From Pseudopedobacter sp038237895 (lineage in GTDB: Bacteria; Bacteroidota; Bacteroidia; Sphingobacteriales; Sphingobacteriaceae), in the NCBI GenBank assembly GCA_038237895.1, contig JBBRYE010000072.1:1-18314 (forward strand): DNA of 18,314 nucleotides. The letters run 5' to 3'. The notes under the pieces are model-generated. The model made no database searches, was not told the origin of the DNA, and saw only the letters and a program-made list of their open reading frames with translations. Of the stretch, positions 1 through 8,602 are shown one piece after another. The position numbers and the translations under genes were made by a program. Each line of letters starts with the position of its first letter. Positions within the stretch are counted from its first letter, which is position 1.

Positions 1-758
1 AAATAACCACCACCATTTCCTCTTAAATCTAAGATTAAGCTTTTCATTCCGCTTTTCATTAATTTGCTTAAGGCGATAGAAAAATCTTCTTCGGTATTTG
101 CACCAAACCTGCTAATTTTTATGAAACCTGTTTCTTTATTAATTAAAAATGCAACATCTATACTGCTTACAATAATTTTATCTCTTGTAATATCAAATAA
201 CAGAGACTTTAAATTCCCTTTTCTTTTTACAGTAACTTTTACAATGCTTCCGCTTTTTCCTCTTAATTTACTAATTATGTTTTCGCTCAAAAGAGATTTA
301 TCATTTAATTTCTCATTATTTACAGCAGTAATTTTATCACCTCTTAATAAACCAGCTTTAAAAGATGGGCCGTTTTCTCTTACATGCGTAATAAAAAGGG
401 TATCATTTAAAATATAATATTCAATCCCAATGCCATCAAAATTTCCCTCTAAACTTTCGTTTTGGGTTTTAGCTTGTATAGGAGGTAAATAAATAGTATG
501 GGGATCTAAACTATTTAAAATATCATTAATAGCCAATTCTTGTAGTGAATCTGTATTCACAGAATCTACATAATTATTTTTGATAACCTTTAAAATGCGG
601 TCTAGTTTTTCTTTTGGTTGTAACGATATAGAAGGAAAAATTTTTAAATCGCCATCATTTTTTTTCTGTTGATAAGTAGCTCCCAAAATCATCCCAAATA
701 AAATGGTAATGACAATAATTAAAGCGGTTTGAAAGTTGTTTTTAGACGAGCCATACAT
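1..758 (-). CDS. S41 family carboxy-terminal processing peptidase (5' part; runs off the left edge)
   Basis: This is the N-terminal 252 codons of a periplasmic/envelope serine protease of the C-terminal processing (CtpA/Prc) family, read from an ATG at 756-758. Residues about 10-28 form one hydrophobic helix (LIIVITILFGMILGA), most likely a signal anchor. A helical region follows with the family-typical phrase LNSLDPHTIYLPP. A PDZ domain occupies roughly residues 105-190 (FDGIGIEY, then GPSFKAGLLRGDKITAVN). The start of the protease core appears as GFIKISRFGANTEEDF and LILDLRGNGGGY at the window edge. The catalytic Ser-Lys pair of this family lies further downstream, outside the window, so activity cannot be judged. 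The gene is divergent from murQ across 249 bp, in which I found no clear TAnnTTTG element. Family assignment is firm; the exact physiological substrate is unknown. Confidence 0.93.
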   Translation of the reverse strand, partial: MYGSSKNNFQTALIIVITILFGMILGATYQQKKNDGDLKIFPSISLQPKEKLDRILKVIKNNYVDSVNTDSLQELAINDILNSLDPHTIYLPPIQAKTQNESLEGNFDGIGIEYYILNDTLFITHVRENGPSFKAGLLRGDKITAVNNEKLNDKSLLSENIISKLRGKSGSIVKVTVKRKGNLKSLLFDITRDKIIVSSIDVAFLINKETGFIKISRFGANTEEDFSIALSKLMKSGMKSLILDLRGNGGGY

Positions 759-1007
759 TTAATCACAAAATAACTAATTAATTAAATGTTAATGAGATGT
801 TTTTGAAAATATTTAATGATAACTATGATGATTTATTTCTTTTTAGCCCAGTATTTTATCAATTTTGCTTTAATTCAATCTTTTTAGTATAATTTAACAA
901 TCATTAAGATTAAAAATTAATGTCGATAAAAGTGGTTCTTTTTACGACCTTGCCTAAAATTATTCGGCTTTGATTATACCAGGTTTTTATGAAAAATAAA
1001 TATCAAA

Positions 1008-1826
1008 ATGTTTAAACAAACTACAGAACAAGATTCAGAATATGACGATTTAGAAAAAAAATCTATTGCTGAAATTTTAGAAAACATAAATAAAGAAGAT
1101 CAATCAGTTGCTAAATCTGTAGAAAAGATAATTCCAAAAATAGAGACTTTAGTAAATGCGATTGTACAAAAAATGGCTAGTGGCGGTAGATTGTTTTATA
1201 TCGGTGCAGGCACAAGCGGAAGATTAGGTGTTGTTGATGCCTCTGAATGTCCACCAACTTTTGGTGTTCCATTTGATTTAGTAGTTGGAATAATTGCAGG
1301 AGGAGATGGTGCCATAAGAAAAGCAGTTGAATTTGCTGAAGACGATGATGAACAAGCCTGGAAAGATTTACAAAAACATAAAGTAACGCCTAATGATGTT
1401 TTGATTGGGATTGCAGCTTCTGGAAGAACACCTTACGTTATTGGCGGATTAAAAAAAGCCAATGAATTGGGAATGATAACTGGCTGTATAGTTTGCAATC
1501 AAGATAGCGAAATCGCTAAAAATGCCAGTTTCCCTGTAGAAGTAATTGTTGGGCCCGAGTATCTTACGGGTTCTACCAGAATGAAAGCAGGCACTGCTCA
1601 AAAACTAGTTTTAAATATGATAAGCACTTCGGTAATGATAAAACTAGGGAAAGTGAAAGGGAATAAAATGGTAGATATGCAACTAACCAATCATAAATTA
1701 GTGAATAGAGGTACAAAAATGATAATGGAGGAGACCGGCTCAAAAGAAGAAAAAGCTGCAGAATTATTGCATAAACACGGCAGCGTTAGAAAAGCAGTAG
1801 AAGACTTTTTAGCTTCATTACAATAG
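1008..1826 (+). CDS. murQ: N-acetylmuramic acid 6-phosphate etherase
   Basis: MurQ cleaves the D-lactyl ether of MurNAc-6-phosphate to give GlcNAc-6-phosphate and D-lactate in the cytoplasm, a step of peptidoglycan recycling. The 272-residue protein has the SIS-domain signature GAGTSGRLGVVDASECPPTFG (residues about 66-86), GIAASGRTPYVIGGL (about 143-157) and the family hallmark GPEYLTGSTRMKAGTAQK (about 182-199). By residue offset, Glu80 and Glu111 would match the catalytic Glu83 and Glu114 reported for the E. coli enzyme; that mapping is inference. The C-terminal helical tail (HKHGSVRKAVEDF) is also typical. It is slightly shorter than the E. coli protein (298 residues). An ATG at 988 is out of frame and stops after eight codons, which supports the start at 1008. 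No anmK, murP or nagA is visible nearby. The next gene starts 3 bp after the stop, so the two are probably co-transcribed. Confidence 0.96.
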   Translation: MFKQTTEQDSEYDDLEKKSIAEILENINKEDQSVAKSVEKIIPKIETLVNAIVQKMASGGRLFYIGAGTSGRLGVVDASECPPTFGVPFDLVVGIIAGGDGAIRKAVEFAEDDDEQAWKDLQKHKVTPNDVLIGIAASGRTPYVIGGLKKANELGMITGCIVCNQDSEIAKNASFPVEVIVGPEYLTGSTRMKAGTAQKLVLNMISTSVMIKLGKVKGNKMVDMQLTNHKLVNRGTKMIMEETGSKEEKAAELLHKHGSVRKAVEDFLASLQ

Positions 1827-1829
1827 CAT

Positions 1830-2396
1830 ATGCATGAAATAGAACCTTATTATAAATGGAGAGACGATTATATTGCTGCAGAAGATGATAAGTCGCCCTT
1901 TTATGAGACACAGTATAACGAGTTTAGTTTCGATAAAAAAATATACAATTTCTTGATCCATCCCCAGTGGGATTATTTTGGATCTGATACGCTTTACATT
2001 AAAATCATTTTTGTTGATTATGATTTAAACTACGCTATTATCGAGTTAATTGGAGAGTGGAATGATGCGATAGATAATGATATTATGCTCTTAAAGCGAG
2101 AGATTATCGAGTCGATTGTTGGCGAAGGAATTGATAAATTTATCTTGATTGGTGAAAATGTCCTCAACTTTCATTCTTCTGATGATTGTTATTATGAAGA
2201 GTGGTTTCAAGAAGTAGAAGACGGATGGATTGCCGGAATAAATTTCAGAGAACACGTTATTGATGAATTTAAATCTAATAACATTGATTATTATATCAAT
2301 TTTGGAGGCGAGCTAGACGATATGAACTGGAGACAATTAAAGCCATTACAGCTATTTAAAAAAGTAGAAGGATTATTAATAAAAAGATTGGGATAG
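1830..2396 (+). CDS. Acidic protein of unknown function
   Basis: I do not recognise a named family for this 188-residue protein. It is strongly acidic and rich in Asp, Glu, Tyr, Trp and Ile, with no signal peptide or membrane segment, so it is probably cytosolic. The predicted pattern is mixed alpha/beta: YIKIIFVDYDLNYAIIELIG and DKFILIGENVLNF look like buried strands, and GWIAGINFREHVIDEF precedes a conserved-looking WRQLKPLQLFKK near the C terminus. The ATG at 1830 lies 3 bp after the murQ stop, so translation is likely coupled to murQ, but a role in wall recycling is not implied by the sequence itself. The long clean frame and codon use like its neighbours support a real gene. Confidence 0.8.
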   Translation: MHEIEPYYKWRDDYIAAEDDKSPFYETQYNEFSFDKKIYNFLIHPQWDYFGSDTLYIKIIFVDYDLNYAIIELIGEWNDAIDNDIMLLKREIIESIVGEGIDKFILIGENVLNFHSSDDCYYEEWFQEVEDGWIAGINFREHVIDEFKSNNIDYYINFGGELDDMNWRQLKPLQLFKKVEGLLIKRLG

Positions 2397-2546
2397 ATAG
2401 TTAGTACAGTTTTTTAATTTATTAATGATGGCGTTTTAAAATACTTTTTAGCCTATTAAAATATCCAAATAATTTAAAAGCAATCATTAGATCATATTTT
2501 ATGGGTCTAAATTTAAAATGAAATCAATTTATCAAACAGAATTTTC

Positions 2547-2554
2547 TATTTTTG
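2547..2554 (+). promoter_or_regulatory. Candidate -7 promoter element for pyrH-frr
   Basis: TATTTTTG matches the Bacteroidota -7 consensus TAnnTTTG exactly. It lies in the 253-bp gap before pyrH and would give a leader of roughly 90 nt. No convincing -33 TTTG partner is seen, and in AT-rich DNA this word can occur by chance. Confidence 0.35.
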
Positions 2555-2649
2555 TCAAAATCCTCAAAAATGAAATGCAACAGGGTAATATATTTTTTAA
2601 ACCACTCTAATACCTGCTTTTCTTTTCAATCCAAAAAATATTCTAAAAA

Positions 2650-3354
2650 ATGAAGTATAAAAGAATTCTTTTAAAATTAAGTGGCGAGTCTTTAATGGGC
2701 GAGCAATCTTATGGTATTGATAATGCGAGGGTGTTACAGTATGCGGAAGAAATAAAAGCCATCCAAAATTTAGGGATAGAAGTTGCAATTGTTGTTGGTG
2801 GCGGAAATATTTTTAGAGGGTTAAGTGCTGAAAAATCGGGTATGGATAGGGCACAAGCAGACTACATGGGCATGTTAGCAACGGTAATTAATGCTATGGC
2901 TTTACAAAATGCTTTAGAAACCGTTGGAGTATATTCAAGATTATTATCTGCAATTAAAATGGAACAAATTTGCGAACCTTATGTAAGAAGAAGGGCAATG
3001 CGCCATTTAGAAAAAGGTAGAGTTGTGATTTTTGGTGCAGGAACTGGGAATCCTTATTTTACTACAGATTCTGCAGCTGCGTTAAGAGCCATTGAGATAA
3101 AGGCAGATGTAGTTTTAAAAGGTACAAGAGTTGATGGAATTTATACCGCCGATCCAGAAAAAGACCCAACAGCTACAAAATTTGATTCTTTAACTTTTGA
3201 AGAGGTTTATAACAGACAATTAAACGTAATGGATATGACAGCCTTTACATTATGCGATGAAAATAAATTGCCCATTATTGTTTTTGATATGAACAAAGAA
3301 AACAATTTAATGAAATTGATGCAAGGCGAAGCAATAGGAACTTTAGTAAAATAA
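2650..3354 (+). CDS. pyrH: UMP kinase
   Basis: PyrH phosphorylates UMP to UDP with ATP in the cytoplasm, an essential step in pyrimidine nucleotide synthesis. It belongs to the amino-acid kinase fold, not the P-loop NMP kinases. The 234-residue length is typical. Visible motifs are KLSGESLMG at the N terminus (phosphate binding), VVGGGNIFRG (about 48-57), MDRAQADYMGMLATVINA (UMP and subunit contacts) and GAGTGNPYFTTDSAAALRA (about 130-148), followed by KGTRVDGIYTADP, a strong family signature for the ATP-side loop. It is followed 17 bp later by frr, the usual bacterial pyrH-frr pairing. The start is fixed by the conserved MKYKRILLKLSGE opening. Confidence 0.97.
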   Translation: MKYKRILLKLSGESLMGEQSYGIDNARVLQYAEEIKAIQNLGIEVAIVVGGGNIFRGLSAEKSGMDRAQADYMGMLATVINAMALQNALETVGVYSRLLSAIKMEQICEPYVRRRAMRHLEKGRVVIFGAGTGNPYFTTDSAAALRAIEIKADVVLKGTRVDGIYTADPEKDPTATKFDSLTFEEVYNRQLNVMDMTAFTLCDENKLPIIVFDMNKENNLMKLMQGEAIGTLVK

Positions 3355-3371
3355 TATAGCAATTTAAAACC

Positions 3372-3935
3372 ATGAATGAGTTTATAAAGATGGAATTAGA
3401 TGAGGCGCTTTCTGCAATGGAAAAAGCCTTAGCACATGCGGAAAGTGAGTTTTTGAAAATTAGAGCCGGAAAAGCGAGCGTAGCTATGTTAGATGGTATT
3501 ATGGTAGATTATTACGGGGCTGCTACCGCACTAGCCCAAGTGGCCAATGTAAACACTCCAGATGCCAGAACCATTGTTGTACAGCCTTGGGAAAAATCTA
3601 TGATTAGCCCTATTGAGAAAGCAATAATGGAAGCAAATATTGGCTTAAATCCACAAAATGATGGTCAATTGATACGTTTAAATGTACCCCCTTTAACAGA
3701 GGAACGTAGAAGGGATTTAGTGAAAAAGGTTAAAGAGGAAGCTGAAAGAGGAAAGATTACTGTTCGTAATATTAGAAAAGCAACCAATGAAAGCATTAAA
3801 AAATTAAAAAATGATGGAGCTTCTGAAGATGAGATTAAGGTTGGAGAAGGCGAGGTTCAAAAACTAACCGATGCTTATATTGCTAAAGTAGATCAACTAA
3901 CTGAAATAAAAGAAAAAGACGTAATGACGGTTTAA
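3372..3935 (+). CDS. frr: Ribosome recycling factor
   Basis: RRF acts with EF-G to split post-termination ribosomes so that subunits can be reused. The 187-residue protein has the expected two-domain pattern: a helical N-terminal segment with LKIRAGKASVAMLDGI (about 28-43), a beta domain with VNTPDARTIVVQPWEKSMISPIEKAI (about 56-81) and the LNPQNDGQLIRLNVPPLTEERRRDLVK signature (about 93-119). It ends in the long C-terminal helix bundle containing VRNIRKATNESIKKLK. It lies directly behind pyrH and ends before a strong hairpin terminator, so pyrH-frr is likely a two-gene transcript. Confidence 0.97.
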   Translation: MNEFIKMELDEALSAMEKALAHAESEFLKIRAGKASVAMLDGIMVDYYGAATALAQVANVNTPDARTIVVQPWEKSMISPIEKAIMEANIGLNPQNDGQLIRLNVPPLTEERRRDLVKKVKEEAERGKITVRNIRKATNESIKKLKNDGASEDEIKVGEGEVQKLTDAYIAKVDQLTEIKEKDVMTV

Positions 3936-3957
3936 CGTCAAACAATAATCACAAATT

Positions 3958-3997
3958 AAGGGAATAGGTCAAATACTTATTCCCTTTCTTATTTTTG
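3958..3997 (+). terminator. Rho-independent terminator after frr
   Basis: AAGGGAATA at 3958-3966 pairs with TATTCCCTT at 3978-3986. The stem can extend inward by a G-T, a G-C and a T-A pair, leaving a five-base loop. A T-rich tract (TTCTTATTTTT) follows. Position and shape fit the end of the pyrH-frr transcript. Confidence 0.85.
3990..3997 (+). promoter_or_regulatory. Candidate -7 promoter element for the ABC exporter
   Basis: TATTTTTG fits the Bacteroidota TAnnTTTG consensus and lies 18 bp before the ATG at 4016, giving a very short leader. It overlaps the T tract of the preceding terminator, so the same bases may serve both roles. No clear -33 TTTG is visible. Confidence 0.35.
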
Positions 3998-4015
3998 CGA
4001 GATTTAAAAAATTAA

Positions 4016-5773
4016 ATGAAGATATTAAAAAGATATTTACAAAAGTATAAAGGTTTAATTGGCTTGGCTTTGCTGTTTGCCGCCATTAATCAATGTTTTT
4101 CTTTAATTGATCCACATATTACAGGGTTAATAGTTGATAATTTTATTGAGAAAAAAAATGCGCTCACTAGCCACGAGTTTACTTTTGGTGTTTTAAAATT
4201 AGTAGGATTAGGTGTTGGTGCGGCAATGGTTTCTAGGATTGCCAAAAACTTTCAAGATTACTTTGCTAATATTATTACACAAAAATTAGGTGCTAGTATG
4301 TATGCAGATGGTTTGGAGCATTCGTTAAAACTACCTTATCAAACGTTTGAAGACCAACGTAGCGGAGAAACTTTAGGTATTTTACAAAAAGTAAGACTAG
4401 ATTCAGAAAAGTTTATTATCGCTTTTATCAATATTCTTTTTACCAGTTTAGTGGGGATGATTTTTGTAATCATTTACTCATTAACCATTAGTTATAAAGT
4501 AACCTTAGTTTATTTTGCGGCTATCCCATTGATATTTATTGTTAGCTGGACATTATCTAAAAAAATAAAAGTAATCCAGAAAAAAATTGTGGGTGCTACT
4601 ACTTCATTAGCCGGTTCTACTACAGAGTCTTTAAGAAATATAGAGCTGGTAAAAAGTTTAGGATTAGCCAACCAAGAAATTAAAAGACTAAATAACACTA
4701 CTTATAAAATTTTAGACTTAGAGCTTAAAAAGGTTAAATACGTACGTAGTATGAGCTTTTTACAAGGCACAACGGTAAATTTAGTACGTAGTTCTATGGT
4801 AGTAATATTGCTATTGTTAATTTTTCAAAACGATATTTCTGCCGGTCAATACTTTACATTTTTGTTTTATTCTTTCTTTTTGTTTGGACCTTTACAAGAA
4901 TTTGGTAACATTATATTAACTTATAGAGAAGCTGAGGCCTCGTTAAATAATTTCCAAACCATACTAAATACACCTATAGAAAAGAAACCAGAAAATCCAA
5001 TTCCAACAGGCAACATTAAAGAATTGGTATTTGATGAGGTAAGCTTTAAGCATATTTCTGCTACAAGAAATGCTTTAAATGGTATCAATTTTAAAGTTAA
5101 GCATGGAGAAACGATAGCTTTTGTTGGCCCATCAGGGTCTGGTAAAACTACATTAGTAAAATTATTAGTTGGGCTCTACAATCCAGTTTTTGGTAAAATT
5201 AAATATAATGATGTTGATAGTTTAGCAATTGATTTAGATGAGTTAAGGGAGAGAATTGGTTTTGTAACACAAGACACTCAGTTGTTTTCTGGCAGCATCA
5301 GAGAAAATCTATTATTTGTTCGTCCTTCTGCAACAGACGAAGAATGTATGGAAGTATTAAGAAGAGCAGCTTGTGATTCTTTATTAGCAAGAGCATCACA
5401 TGGTTTAGATACTGTAATAGGCGAAGGCGGCGTAAAAGTTTCTGGAGGAGAAAAACAACGTTTATCCATTGCCAGATCATTACTTCGTAAACCAAATATT
5501 TTGGTTTTTGATGAAGCAACTTCAGCACTAGATTCTATTACTGAGGAGGAAATTACAGAAACCATAAGAAATGTTTCGGATCAATCTGATAGAATTACGA
5601 TTTTGATTGCTCACCGTCTATCTACCATTATGCATGCTGATAAGATTTTTGTTTTGGAGAAAGGCAATATAGTTGAGCAAGGTAAGCATTTACAATTAAT
5701 AGAAGAAAAAGGTCTATATTATGCCATGTGGCGTCAGCAAATTGGCGAACGATTTAATCAAGAAGTATCTTAA
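4016..5773 (+). CDS. ABC transporter: fused permease/ATPase half-exporter (MsbA/ABCB-like)
   Basis: This 585-residue protein has one membrane domain followed by one nucleotide-binding domain and would work as a dimer in the inner membrane, exporting a lipid, drug or peptide; the substrate cannot be read from sequence. The membrane domain (about 1-310) contains roughly six hydrophobic segments, for example near residues 15-30, 60-75, 138-175 and 255-290. The ATPase domain shows Walker A GPSGSGKTT (370-378), a Q-loop in GFVTQDTQLFSGSIRENL, the ABC signature VSGGEKQR (about 475-482), Walker B ILVFDEATSALD (about 494-505) and the H-loop IAHRLST (about 532-538). All key catalytic residues are present. 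It begins after a terminator and likely shares a transcript with the small membrane gene 25 bp downstream. Confidence 0.94.
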   Translation: MKILKRYLQKYKGLIGLALLFAAINQCFSLIDPHITGLIVDNFIEKKNALTSHEFTFGVLKLVGLGVGAAMVSRIAKNFQDYFANIITQKLGASMYADGLEHSLKLPYQTFEDQRSGETLGILQKVRLDSEKFIIAFINILFTSLVGMIFVIIYSLTISYKVTLVYFAAIPLIFIVSWTLSKKIKVIQKKIVGATTSLAGSTTESLRNIELVKSLGLANQEIKRLNNTTYKILDLELKKVKYVRSMSFLQGTTVNLVRSSMVVILLLLIFQNDISAGQYFTFLFYSFFLFGPLQEFGNIILTYREAEASLNNFQTILNTPIEKKPENPIPTGNIKELVFDEVSFKHISATRNALNGINFKVKHGETIAFVGPSGSGKTTLVKLLVGLYNPVFGKIKYNDVDSLAIDLDELRERIGFVTQDTQLFSGSIRENLLFVRPSATDEECMEVLRRAACDSLLARASHGLDTVIGEGGVKVSGGEKQRLSIARSLLRKPNILVFDEATSALDSITEEEITETIRNVSDQSDRITILIAHRLSTIMHADKIFVLEKGNIVEQGKHLQLIEEKGLYYAMWRQQIGERFNQEVS

Positions 5774-5798
5774 ACCTTATAAATAAGTTTTTATTGAA

Positions 5799-5987
5799 AT
5801 GAGTAAAATAACTTTAATAGGGCTTTTCTTTTTTCCTTTAGTGGTAAGTGTTTTAGCGGCTAAAGATATTTTCGAAAATAAAGAACTGAGCAACAATGCT
5901 AAATTAATTTGGATAATAGTTGCCATAATGATTCCTTTATTAGGGGCTATAGCATATTTCTTTTTTGGAAAGAAAAAGCAAATATGA
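5799..5987 (+). CDS. Small two-helix membrane protein, PLDc_N-like
   Basis: The 62-residue protein has two hydrophobic helices, about residues 4-20 and 37-55, ending in a basic tail (FFFGKKKQI). The second helix carries WIIVAIMIPLLGAIAYFFFGKK, which resembles the PLDc_N motif (W...iPllGa..Y...G) found at the N terminus of cardiolipin synthases and as stand-alone small proteins. No phospholipase domain follows. It starts 25 bp after the ABC exporter stop on the same strand, so co-expression is likely. The function of free-standing PLDc_N proteins is unknown to me. Confidence 0.75.
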   Translation: MSKITLIGLFFFPLVVSVLAAKDIFENKELSNNAKLIWIIVAIMIPLLGAIAYFFFGKKKQI

Positions 5988-6193
5988 AATTTTCAAGATT
6001 GTAATTGCGGTTTAAGTTACAGAATATAAAATTTGAAAGCCAAAATTGATAAATCTTACTAGTTCTAAACCTTAAAATATTCTTATTCTCACATAATATA
6101 ATTTATCTTAAAACATTATTTGCTCTAAATTGTCATGATTATTAGCAAAGAATATCTTACTTTGTATACTATAAAAAAATCCTAATTGTAAAA

Positions 6194-8125
6194 ATGGAAG
6201 TACAGGCAGGGCCGCTATTATCAAAAATAAATTCTCCATCAGATTTAAAAAATCTTAAAGCTAAGGAGTTAAAAGAAGTTTGTAAAGAGCTAAGGCAATA
6301 TATTATTGATGTGGTTTCTGTTAACGGAGGTCATTTCGCAGCAAATTTAGGCGTTGTTGAACTTACGGTAGCGCTACATTATGTTTTAAATACACCTTAT
6401 GATCAGTTAGTTTGGGATGTAGGCCATCAAGCATACGGCCATAAAATTTTAACTGGCAGAAGAGGTGTTTTTCATACAAATAGGGTTTATAAAGGTATTT
6501 CTGGTTTCCCAAAGCGTAGCGAAAGTCCGTTTGATACATTTGGTGTTGGGCATTCTTCAACTTCCATTTCTGCCGCTTTGGGTATGGCAGTTGCTTCCCA
6601 ATATAAAGGCGAAACCGATAGGCAACATGTTGCTGTGATTGGAGATGGTTCCATGACTGCAGGAATGGCTTTTGAGGCGTTAAACCATGCAGGGATAGAA
6701 AATTCTAACTTGCTAGTTATTCTTAATGATAACTGCATGTCTATAGATCCTAACGTTGGAGCGTTAAAAGATTATTTAACAGATATCACCACTAGTAAAT
6801 CTTACAATCGATTTAGGGATGATGTTTCAGCAGTTTTGAGTAAAATTTCTGAACTTGGGCCGGATGCACATAAGGTTGTAAAGAAAATTGAAAAAAGTAT
6901 TAAAGGCACTATCCTAAAAAAAAGCAATCTTTTTGAATCTTTAAAGTTTAGATATTTTGGCCCTATTGATGGCCATGATGTAGAACATTTAGCAAAAGTT
7001 TTAGAAGATTTAAAGCATATTCCTGGTCCAAAACTGTTGCATTGTATAACCGTAAAAGGTAAGGGATTTGCATTGGCAGAAAAAGATCAAACCAAATGGC
7101 ATGCTCCGGGTTTGTTTGATAAAATTACTGGTGAAATTAAAAAAACCGTATCTGATAAACCACAAGCTCCAAAATATCAAGATGTTTTTGGCCACACCAT
7201 GGTAGAATTGGCTCAGCAAAACGATAAAATAATGGGTGTTACACCCGCTATGCCATCTGGCTGTTCTTTAAATATCATGATGAAAGCGATGCCAAATAGA
7301 GCTTTTGATGTGGGTATTGCTGAACAACATGCTGTCACTTTTTCTGCAGGATTGGCTACACAAGGTTTAATCCCTTATTGCAACATTTACTCTAGCTTTA
7401 TGCAAAGAGCATTTGATCAAGTAGTTCATGACGTGGCCTTGCAAAAATTACCTGTAGTTTTTTGTTTGGATAGGGCAGGTATGGCTGGTGCCGATGGACC
7501 AACGCATCATGGAGCTTATGATATTTCTTTCTTCAGGAGCATCCCCAATATGATTGTTTCTGCCCCTATGAATGAAGAAGAGTTACGTAATTTAATGTAT
7601 ACTGCTCAACTTAAAAATCATGGTGGGCCGTTTTCTATCCGTTATCCTAGAGGGAATGGAGTAATGACCGATTGGCAGAGACCTTTTAAAGAAATTGAAG
7701 TGGGTAAGGGTAGAAAAATTTGTGATGGAGAAGATATTGCAATTATTACTTTAGGGAGTATTGGCAACGAAGTGGTTAAAGCATGTTTAGAGTTGAATCA
7801 GGAAGGATATCATCCTGCACACTTTGACATTAGGTTTGTTAAACCACTAGACGAGAAAATGTTACATGAAGTGTTTTCTAAATTTGATAAGGTAATTACT
7901 GTTGAAGATGGTTGTGTACAGGGTGGAATGGGAAGTGCCGTTTTAGAATTTATGGCCGATAATGACTACAATTCAAAAGTGGTTCGTTTAGGTATTCCCG
8001 ATCGAGTTATTGAGCATGGTGAACAAAAAGAGCTTTGGGCAGAATGCGGATATGATAGCGATTCAATTATTAAAGAAGTAAAAAAAATGGCCATGCCAAG
8101 AGTTACTGAAACTTTGGTTGGATAA
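6194..8125 (+). CDS. dxs: 1-deoxy-D-xylulose-5-phosphate synthase
   Basis: DXS condenses pyruvate and glyceraldehyde-3-phosphate, using thiamine diphosphate and Mg2+, to make DXP, the entry step of the MEP isoprenoid pathway (also feeding thiamine and pyridoxal synthesis). The 643 residues are close to the usual length. Seen in order: GGHFAANLGVVELTVALHYV (about 45-64), VWDVGHQAYGHKILTGRR (about 73-90), the ThDP/Mg motif GDGSMTAGMAFEALNHAG from residue 150 with LNDNCMSI, the transketolase Pyr-domain segment GIAEQHAVTFSAGLA with catalytic Glu377, and DRAGMAGADGPTHHG from about 426. A C-terminal transketolase domain completes it. The gene stands alone between a 206-bp AT-rich gap with no clear promoter consensus and a strong terminator. 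Confidence 0.97.
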   Translation: MEVQAGPLLSKINSPSDLKNLKAKELKEVCKELRQYIIDVVSVNGGHFAANLGVVELTVALHYVLNTPYDQLVWDVGHQAYGHKILTGRRGVFHTNRVYKGISGFPKRSESPFDTFGVGHSSTSISAALGMAVASQYKGETDRQHVAVIGDGSMTAGMAFEALNHAGIENSNLLVILNDNCMSIDPNVGALKDYLTDITTSKSYNRFRDDVSAVLSKISELGPDAHKVVKKIEKSIKGTILKKSNLFESLKFRYFGPIDGHDVEHLAKVLEDLKHIPGPKLLHCITVKGKGFALAEKDQTKWHAPGLFDKITGEIKKTVSDKPQAPKYQDVFGHTMVELAQQNDKIMGVTPAMPSGCSLNIMMKAMPNRAFDVGIAEQHAVTFSAGLATQGLIPYCNIYSSFMQRAFDQVVHDVALQKLPVVFCLDRAGMAGADGPTHHGAYDISFFRSIPNMIVSAPMNEEELRNLMYTAQLKNHGGPFSIRYPRGNGVMTDWQRPFKEIEVGKGRKICDGEDIAIITLGSIGNEVVKACLELNQEGYHPAHFDIRFVKPLDEKMLHEVFSKFDKVITVEDGCVQGGMGSAVLEFMADNDYNSKVVRLGIPDRVIEHGEQKELWAECGYDSDSIIKEVKKMAMPRVTETLVG

Positions 8126-8152
8126 GGCTAATTTTTTAATAAAATTATTTAC

Positions 8153-8180
8153 AAGGTTCGTGAAAACACGAACCTTTTTT
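8153..8180 (+). terminator. Rho-independent terminator after dxs
   Basis: AAGGTTCGTG (8153-8162) pairs perfectly with CACGAACCTT (8167-8176) around an AAAA loop, followed by more T residues. It begins 27 bp after the dxs stop codon. Confidence 0.92.
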
Positions 8181-8290
8181 ACTTTATGGATTTTAGTTAA
8201 TAAGAAAGGTAACTACTGCTAAGGGCTGGATGTAATTCTTATCATGTTATTTTTTTAGCATTAACTATATAAGTGGTTTCCTCTTTCTGG

Positions 8291-8331
8291 TTTAAGTGTT
8301 CGCTATTTCAGCGGTCACTTAAATCTTTTTA
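8291..8331 (+). terminator. Terminator-like hairpin, role uncertain
   Basis: TTTAAGTG (8291-8298) pairs with CACTTAAA (8316-8323). After one mismatch the stem continues with TCGC/GCGG (one G-T pair) around a seven-base loop. TCTTTTT follows on the plus strand. dxs already has its own terminator 110 bp earlier, so this may end an unseen small RNA or be a backup. Confidence 0.45.
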
Positions 8332-8432
8332 GAAAACTTAGGACTGTGTCCGGATTTAGATAATAATCTCCAAAAATGATTTATTTCTAAAATTAAATAA
8401 CTCTGATAGAATATCTAAAGCACTGATTTTTA

Positions 8433-8514
8433 TTGCGTTAACGATTGAAGCGGCATCCTTTTTGGCTTTTATCTGCCAAAAAGATAAAGTGGAAAGCGTG
8501 TTAAAACGCCCAAA
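8433..8514 (+). repeat. Dispersed structured repeat, copy 1
   Basis: This is one of three related elements in the window. It opens with TTGCGTTAAC, continues with GATTGAAGCGGCATC, and forms a central perfect 9-bp hairpin, CTTTTTGGC (8458-8466) with GCCAAAAAG (8475-8483). Then come ATAAAGTGGAAAGCGTG and TTAAAACGCCCAAA. The two ends are imperfect inverted repeats (TTGCGTTAAC against TTGGGCGTTTTAAC read from the other strand). It matches copy 2 (15355-15434, opposite strand) along nearly its whole length. Confidence 0.85.
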
Positions 8515-8576
8515 TCATAATTTTAAATACTAAAAAAATATTAATAAAAACTTATTAAATCAGCTACTTATATGTG

Positions 8577-8602
8577 AGACTTCTCGTTCTCGAGGTGACT
8601 GA
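8577..8602. repeat. Imperfect hairpin, possibly a relic of a common Bacteroidota intergenic repeat
   Basis: GAGACTTCTCG and CGAGGTGACT can pair imperfectly around TTCT. The wording (AGACTTCTCG...CTCGA) resembles, from memory, a family of dispersed repeats common between genes in Flavobacteriia and Sphingobacteriia. Only one copy is present here, so the assignment is tentative. Confidence 0.35.

Noticed and set aside
64..417. 117-codon plus-strand open frame
   Set aside because: It lies antisense inside the S41 protease gene, whose PDZ and core motifs are clear on the minus strand.
5278..5565. Two minus-strand open frames inside the ABC exporter
   Set aside because: They are antisense to the ATPase domain, which carries all expected motifs.
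6129..6164. dxs promoter from ATTG and TACTTTG words
   Set aside because: The -7 word lacks one position of TAnnTTTG and the spacing of about 25 bp is too long for the usual -33/-7 pair.
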